A stretch of 8,361 nt of DNA from JBPOIS01 sp052034295 (GTDB lineage Bacteria > Pseudomonadota > Gammaproteobacteria > Pseudomonadales > Moraxellaceae), in NCBI GenBank assembly GCA_052034295.1, contig JBPOIS010000159.1, positions 1 to 8,361 of the forward strand, in the 5' to 3' direction. The notes below the pieces were generated by a model. The model did no database searches. It was not told the DNA's origin and saw only the letters and a program-made list of their open reading frames with translations. Numbering within the stretch: position 1 is the stretch's first letter; every line of letters starts with the position of its first letter. Positions 4,809 through 8,361 of the stretch are shown here, one piece after another. Made by a program: the position numbers and the translations under genes.

Positions 4809-6326
4809 ATGTTCAGTTCCAGTGATCAGATCCTGATTGTCAGTGTGGTGGTGTACCTGCTGGTGTCGATCGGCATCGGTGTGTATGCCGCGCGGCGGGT
4901 GCATTCGAGCCGGGATTATGTGGTGGCCGGCCGTTCGCTGCCGCTGTACATCACCCTGGCCACGGTGTTTGCCACCTGGTTCGGCTCCGAGACCGTGCTG
5001 GGCACATCCTCGACCTTCATCAATGAGGGGCTGGCCGGGATCGTCGCTGATCCGTTCGGTGCGGCGCTGTGTCTGGTGCTGGTGGGGCTGTTTTTTGCGG
5101 TGCCGCTGTACCGGATGAACCTGATCACCATCGGCGATTATTACCGGCAGCGCTATGGCCGCAGTGTCGAAGTGATCACCTCGGTGGCGATCATGATTTC
5201 CTATCTGGGCTGGGTGGCGGCACAGATGGCCGCGCTGGGGCTGGTGTTCAATGTGATCAGCCACGGCATGATCAGCGAAGTGCAGGGCATGTTCATCGGT
5301 GCGGTCATCGTGATCATCTACACCCTATACGGGGGCATGTGGTCGGTGGCGATGACTGATTTTTTCCAGATGACCCTGATCGTGGCTGGCCTGCTGTACA
5401 TCGCCTGGGTGGTCACCGGGCAGGTGGAGGGCGGTGTCAGTACCGTGGTCAGCCATGCGGCCGCGCACGGCAAGTTCGAGATGCTGCCCAAGGCTGATCT
5501 GGCCGGTGTTCTCGGGTTTGTCGGGGCGCTGGTGACGCTGGGCTTTGGCTCGATTCCGCAGCAGGACGTGTTCCAGCGGGTGATGTCGGCCAAAAACGAA
5601 CAGACCGCCCGTACCGCTGCCGTGCTGGGCGGGGTCCTGTATCTGCTGTTTGCCTTCGTGCCGATCTATCTGGCCTACACGGCGTTTCTGGTGGCCCCGG
5701 AGATGGTCGGCAAACTGTTGGGTGAAGGCGGCAATTCGCAGATGGTGCTGCCCAGCCTGATCCTGCAGCACACGCCGGTGGCGGCACAGGTGCTGTTCTT
5801 CGGGGCACTGCTGTCGGCAATCATGAGCACGGCGTCGGGGACGCTGCTGGCACCCTCGACCATTTTCAGTGAAAACCTGCTCAAGCCGATCCTCAGGCCC
5901 AAAAACGATCAGGCGTTCCTGTCGCTGGTGCGCAACACGGTGATGTGTTTTGGCGTGTTCGTGATGGTGTTTGCCTATTACCAGATGACCCAGAAAGCCA
6001 CCATTTTTGAGATGGTCGAAAACGCCTACAAAGTCACCCTGTGTGCGGCCTTTGTGCCGCTGGCAGCCGGACTGTACTGGAAGCGGGCCAGTCTGGGCGG
6101 GGCGCTGCTGTCGATTGCCCTGGGCAGTCTGGGCTGGGTGGCGATGGAGCTGCTGGAGCGCAGCTGGGGAGGCAGCACAGGCTGGGCGCTGATGGGCTGG
6201 GGCCAGTGGGCCGGGGTCTGTCCCCCGCAGCTGGCTGGACTGGTGCTGGCCATCGTCGGCATGCTGGTGGGCAGCTGGGCCCGCCCGAACCGGCCTGCTG
6301 GTACCGCGGTGGTCCTGCCGGGCTGA
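4809..6326 (+). CDS. Sodium:solute symporter (SSS family), substrate unknown
   Basis: This 505-residue, very hydrophobic inner-membrane protein belongs to the solute:sodium symporter family, which imports small organic solutes with Na+ on a LeuT-type fold. Visible hallmarks are the first helix (about 8-26), SRDYVVAGRSLPLY (34-47), the first core helix with FATWFGSETVLGTSSTF (54-70), YYRQRYG (111-117), YTLYGGMWSVAMTDFFQ (171-187), FGSIPQQDVFQRVMSAKN (246-263) and SAIMSTASGTLLAPS (336-350). In the last motif Ser340-Thr341 occupy the position of the Na2-site hydroxyls in this family. About 13 helices fit the hydrophobic pattern. The Q-D.FQR.(M/S)SAK motif resembles choline- and other organic-solute branches, but the substrate cannot be read from the sequence. 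The start is ATG 4809. The gene is divergent from mrdA, is probably monocistronic, and has a leader with terminator-like structure. Confidence 0.88.
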   Translation: MFSSSDQILIVSVVVYLLVSIGIGVYAARRVHSSRDYVVAGRSLPLYITLATVFATWFGSETVLGTSSTFINEGLAGIVADPFGAALCLVLVGLFFAVPLYRMNLITIGDYYRQRYGRSVEVITSVAIMISYLGWVAAQMAALGLVFNVISHGMISEVQGMFIGAVIVIIYTLYGGMWSVAMTDFFQMTLIVAGLLYIAWVVTGQVEGGVSTVVSHAAAHGKFEMLPKADLAGVLGFVGALVTLGFGSIPQQDVFQRVMSAKNEQTARTAAVLGGVLYLLFAFVPIYLAYTAFLVAPEMVGKLLGEGGNSQMVLPSLILQHTPVAAQVLFFGALLSAIMSTASGTLLAPSTIFSENLLKPILRPKNDQAFLSLVRNTVMCFGVFVMVFAYYQMTQKATIFEMVENAYKVTLCAAFVPLAAGLYWKRASLGGALLSIALGSLGWVAMELLERSWGGSTGWALMGWGQWAGVCPPQLAGLVLAIVGMLVGSWARPNRPAGTAVVLPG

Positions 6327-6371
6327 GCACCGTGCCTGTGGGTGGTTGAAAAAAACTCGTCCGGCAGTGCT

Positions 6372-6397
6372 GGAAACGGCCCACTGCAGCCGTTTTC
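6372..6397 (+). terminator. Probable terminator after the symporter gene
   Basis: GGAAACGGC (6372-6380) pairs with GCCGTTTTC (6389-6397) around an 8-nt loop. This gives nine base pairs including one G-U, with an A-tract on the left arm and four T on the right. It lies 46 nt past the symporter stop. The T-run is inside the stem and short, so termination may be partial. Confidence 0.4.
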
Positions 6398-6406
6398 TGC
6401 TACAGT
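6398..6406 (+). promoter_or_regulatory. Candidate extended -10 promoter for the barrel/DUF445 unit
   Basis: TGCTACAGT fits the extended -10 form TGnTAnAnT, with -10 TACAGT at 6401-6406. No good -35 is seen 17 bp upstream, where the terminator stem lies. Transcription would start near 6413, about 63 nt before the ATG. A small dyad TTTGA-AC-TCAAA (6451-6462) lies in this leader and could be an operator or chance. Confidence 0.3.
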
Positions 6407-6475
6407 CCTGTCATTTGGGGCAGGGCAGAGCTGCTGCCTTTTCTGGACCATTTGAACTCAAAACAGGGCAGGACG

Positions 6476-7009
6476 ATGAAACCGCAGGGATATGCCGCCG
6501 TACTGGGCGCGCTGTTGATGGTGACCCCACTGGCACATGCCGACATTCTGGACACACTGGGCTGGGACCGCACCCGGCCAGACATCAAAAAACTCTCCAC
6601 CCTGTATGTGGGTGGCGGCTTTGCCAACAGTTTTATTTATGCCAGCGCAGAAACCCCCACCCCCTATGGCAACGTCTATGCCCGCGTGGGCCAGTACTAC
6701 AAGGGCGATGGCGTGGCGGGCCAGCTCGGCTGGCGCTATCCGTATGCCTACACCGGGGTGGACAAGAACGGCTATTATCTGGGCGGTTTCATTGGCCACA
6801 TCAAGGATGACGTGCTCGATGGCGAGCGCTACAACCGGCTGGGCGGGGGCGTGGAGCTGAGCTACCTTTCGCTGCGCAATGAACTGCTGGCCTCGGGCAG
6901 TGTGGCGCTGGCCTTTGGCGAATCCAAAACTTCAAAGGATGGCAGCACCCAGCGCAAGACCACCCCGATGATCATTTTCGCGGCCAACTTCAACGTGGGT
7001 CTGTTCTGA
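6476..7009 (+). CDS. Small outer-membrane beta-barrel protein, function unknown
   Basis: This is a 177-residue exported protein. Residues 1-22 form a signal peptide with cleavage after AHA22. The mature part (about 155 residues) is rich in Gly, Tyr and other aromatics and alternates polar with hydrophobic residues in successive segments. Examples are LYVGGGFAN (43-51), NVYARVGQYY (66-75), GQLGWRYPYAY (82-92), GYYLGGFIGHI (99-109), LGGGVELSYLSL (122-133), SGSVALAFG (140-148) and MIIFAANFNVGLF (165-177). The chain ends in Phe, as expected for the BAM recognition signal, so an eight-stranded barrel fits. I do not recognise a named family or catalytic residues. The start is ATG 6476, with AGGG at 6465-6468 and AGGA at 6470-6473 upstream; TTG 6452 is less likely. 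The gene is 48 bp from the DUF445 gene and probably in its operon, which suggests a shared envelope role. Confidence 0.75.
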   Translation: MKPQGYAAVLGALLMVTPLAHADILDTLGWDRTRPDIKKLSTLYVGGGFANSFIYASAETPTPYGNVYARVGQYYKGDGVAGQLGWRYPYAYTGVDKNGYYLGGFIGHIKDDVLDGERYNRLGGGVELSYLSLRNELLASGSVALAFGESKTSKDGSTQRKTTPMIIFAANFNVGLF

Positions 7010-7019
7010 GGAACGCTGC

Positions 7020-7058
7020 ATGCACGCGACGCTGATCCAGCACAGGGCGGGTGACTGA
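7020..7058 (+). CDS. Possible 12-codon coupling mini-ORF before the DUF445 gene
   Basis: ATG 7020 has GAGGAA at 7008-7013, 6 nt upstream, a good Shine-Dalgarno that overlaps the stop codon of the barrel gene. It encodes MHATLIQHRAGD and ends with TGA at 7056-7058, which shares its A with the ATG of the DUF445 gene (TGATG). The DUF445 gene itself has only a distant AGGG (7044-7047). The arrangement suggests that ribosomes load at the mini-ORF and reinitiate at the DUF445 gene. It could still be chance, because the peptide has no recognisable features. Confidence 0.35.
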   Translation: MHATLIQHRAGD

Positions 7059-8353
7059 TGGAGTGGTGGGACGCACTGCGCAGTCGGCCGGATTTCTGGG
7101 GCTTCATCACCATTGCACCGGTGGCCGCCACGGTCACCTGGCTGCACGTGTGGATGGCCCTGAAAATGGTGTTTTATCCGCTGGATTTCTGGGGACTGCG
7201 GCTGGGGCCGCTGCCGCTGGGCTGGCAGGGCATCGTACCACGCAAGGCCGGCAAGATTTCCGGCATCATCGTGGACCAGACCCTGTCCAAGCTGGGCTCG
7301 CTGCAGGAATTTTTTGCAGCCATGAACCCGGACGAAATGGCCGCCTACCTCAGCGAAGCCATCGAAGGCGACCTTGATGAGCTGATCGATGACCTGATGT
7401 ACGAGCGCCATGCGCTGCTCTGGGAAAACCTCCCCTACGCCATCAAGCGGCGCATCTACGCGCAGGCCCGCCAGCAGCTGCCCGAGGTGCTGCGCGAGCT
7501 GGTCACCGAGCTGACCTACAGCGTCGAAAATCTGGTCGACATGCGTGGCATGGTGGTGCGGCAGATGGAAAACGACCGGGCGCTGATGGTGCGCATGTTC
7601 CTCAAGGTCGGCCAGAAGGAAATCAATTTCATCTGGCACATCAGCTTTGTGATTGGCTTTGCCTTTGGCATCCTGCAGATGGGCATCTGGCTGGTGGTGC
7701 CGTGGCACTGGACCATCGTGTTCTGGGCCGCACTGTGGGGCTTTTTGACCAACTGGATCGCCATCTGGATGGTGTTCAATCCGGTGGATCCCGTGCGCTT
7801 CCGCGCACCGCAGCTGGTCAAGCGGGTGCAGGGCTTTCCGTGGATTCGCCCCTGTGTGCCGCACTTGGGCACCTACACCCTGCACGGGGCATTCATGCGC
7901 CGCCAGGCCGAAGTGGCCGAGGTGTTTGCCGGGATCACCACCCATGAGCTGATCACCCTGCACAACATCATGAAGGAAATGATGTACGGTCCCTATGCTG
8001 ACCGCACCCGGCGCATCATCAAGCGCCACATCAATCAGGCGCTGAGCACGCCGCTGGTGCGCACCACCCTGCAGCTGGGGCTGGGGCCGAAGAATTTTGC
8101 CCAGCTCAAGGTCGATCTGGTGGAAAAATCCATTCAGGCGACCATGGGGCCGGTGGCTGACCCAGTGCTGAACCACAGCCGGGCCGAAAAAATCTTTGGC
8201 CTGATCCGTGACCGCATCCGCGCGCTGTCGCCTCCGGAGTTCCAGAGCCTGCTGCGCCCGGCCTTCCAGGAAGACGAGTGGATCCTCATCGTGCTGGGCG
8301 GCGTCACCGGCGCACTGGCGGGCTATCTGCAGTATGTGCTGGGGTTCAAATAA
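7058..8353 (+). CDS. DUF445 family inner-membrane protein with internal duplication
   Basis: The 431-residue protein fits the DUF445 family of membrane proteins, whose biochemical role is unknown. The first unit has a membrane segment (about 14-40) ending WLHVWMALKMVFYP (28-41), then GWQGIVPRKAGKIS (55-68), a long charged helical region (about 80-190), and a membrane helix ending GFAFGILQ (200-207). The second unit repeats this plan: WGFLTNWIAIWMVFNP (227-242), a charged helical region (about 280-405), and a C-terminal membrane helix ending GALAGYLQ (418-425). TNW.A..M.F.P is the family hallmark. The two closing helices align without gaps at an offset of 218 residues. ATG 7058 is fixed by an in-frame TGA at 7052-7054. 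The gene lies downstream of the barrel gene and may be translationally coupled through the mini-ORF. No catalytic motif is seen; a structural or envelope-integrity role is only a guess. Confidence 0.85.
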   Translation: MEWWDALRSRPDFWGFITIAPVAATVTWLHVWMALKMVFYPLDFWGLRLGPLPLGWQGIVPRKAGKISGIIVDQTLSKLGSLQEFFAAMNPDEMAAYLSEAIEGDLDELIDDLMYERHALLWENLPYAIKRRIYAQARQQLPEVLRELVTELTYSVENLVDMRGMVVRQMENDRALMVRMFLKVGQKEINFIWHISFVIGFAFGILQMGIWLVVPWHWTIVFWAALWGFLTNWIAIWMVFNPVDPVRFRAPQLVKRVQGFPWIRPCVPHLGTYTLHGAFMRRQAEVAEVFAGITTHELITLHNIMKEMMYGPYADRTRRIIKRHINQALSTPLVRTTLQLGLGPKNFAQLKVDLVEKSIQATMGPVADPVLNHSRAEKIFGLIRDRIRALSPPEFQSLLRPAFQEDEWILIVLGGVTGALAGYLQYVLGFK

Positions 8354-8361
8354 GCACAAAA

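Noticed and set aside
4593..5264. 224-codon N-terminal extension of mrdA
   Set aside because: The frame stays open, but the extension has no family similarity, is His/Gln-rich and lies antisense to the symporter gene. PBP2 homologues begin near 4592.
6452..6475. TTG start for the barrel protein
   Set aside because: It would add eight residues before the signal peptide. ATG 6476 gives a normal signal peptide and has AGGG/AGGA upstream.
6932..8359. Long minus-strand open frame opposite the DUF445 gene
   Set aside because: It is an antisense shadow of a high-GC gene. Its His/Gln/Asp-rich translation shows no family motifs, while the plus strand encodes a clear membrane protein.

Overview
The window is GC-rich bacterial chromosome with dense, protein-coding content. 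It most resembles a gammaproteobacterium, probably Moraxellaceae or a close relative. I base this on the PBP2 sequence (its N-terminal segment reads like Acinetobacter-type PBP2 from memory) and on a surface layer built of Gram-negative envelope proteins. This placement is an inference, not a search result. No RNA genes, insertion sequences, CRISPR arrays or phage genes were seen.

Layout. Positions 1-206 hold the 3' end of a LysR-type regulator (+). Positions 287-1489 encode a compact YadA-like trimeric autotransporter adhesin (+). After a 176-bp AT-richer spacer, 1666-2010 encode a small lipoprotein (+) whose 3' end overlaps the convergent rsmD by 20 bp. On the minus strand, mrdA (PBP2, 4592-2610) is followed after 13 bp by rsmD (2596-1991), so the two are probably co-transcribed. 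A 216-bp divergent region separates mrdA from a 505-residue sodium:solute symporter (4809-6326, +). That region carries candidate promoters in both directions, a perfect 7-bp inverted repeat, and a terminator-like hairpin with seven T abutting the symporter's ribosome-binding site. A likely terminator follows the symporter. Then come a small outer-membrane beta-barrel (6476-7009, +) and a DUF445 inner-membrane protein (7058-8353, +), which look like a two-gene operon. The 48-bp gap between them holds a 12-codon mini-ORF with a good Shine-Dalgarno, and its stop overlaps the DUF445 start (TGATG).

The common theme is the cell envelope: adhesin, lipoprotein, cell-wall transpeptidase, transporter, outer-membrane barrel and inner-membrane DUF445 protein. 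RsmD, the 16S rRNA methyltransferase, is the exception. The functionally undescribed parts are the barrel/mini-ORF/DUF445 unit, the passenger of the YadA-like protein, and the leader of the symporter. I did not find a defence system or other clearly novel multi-gene machinery; the barrel-DUF445 pair is the best candidate for an uncharacterised system.
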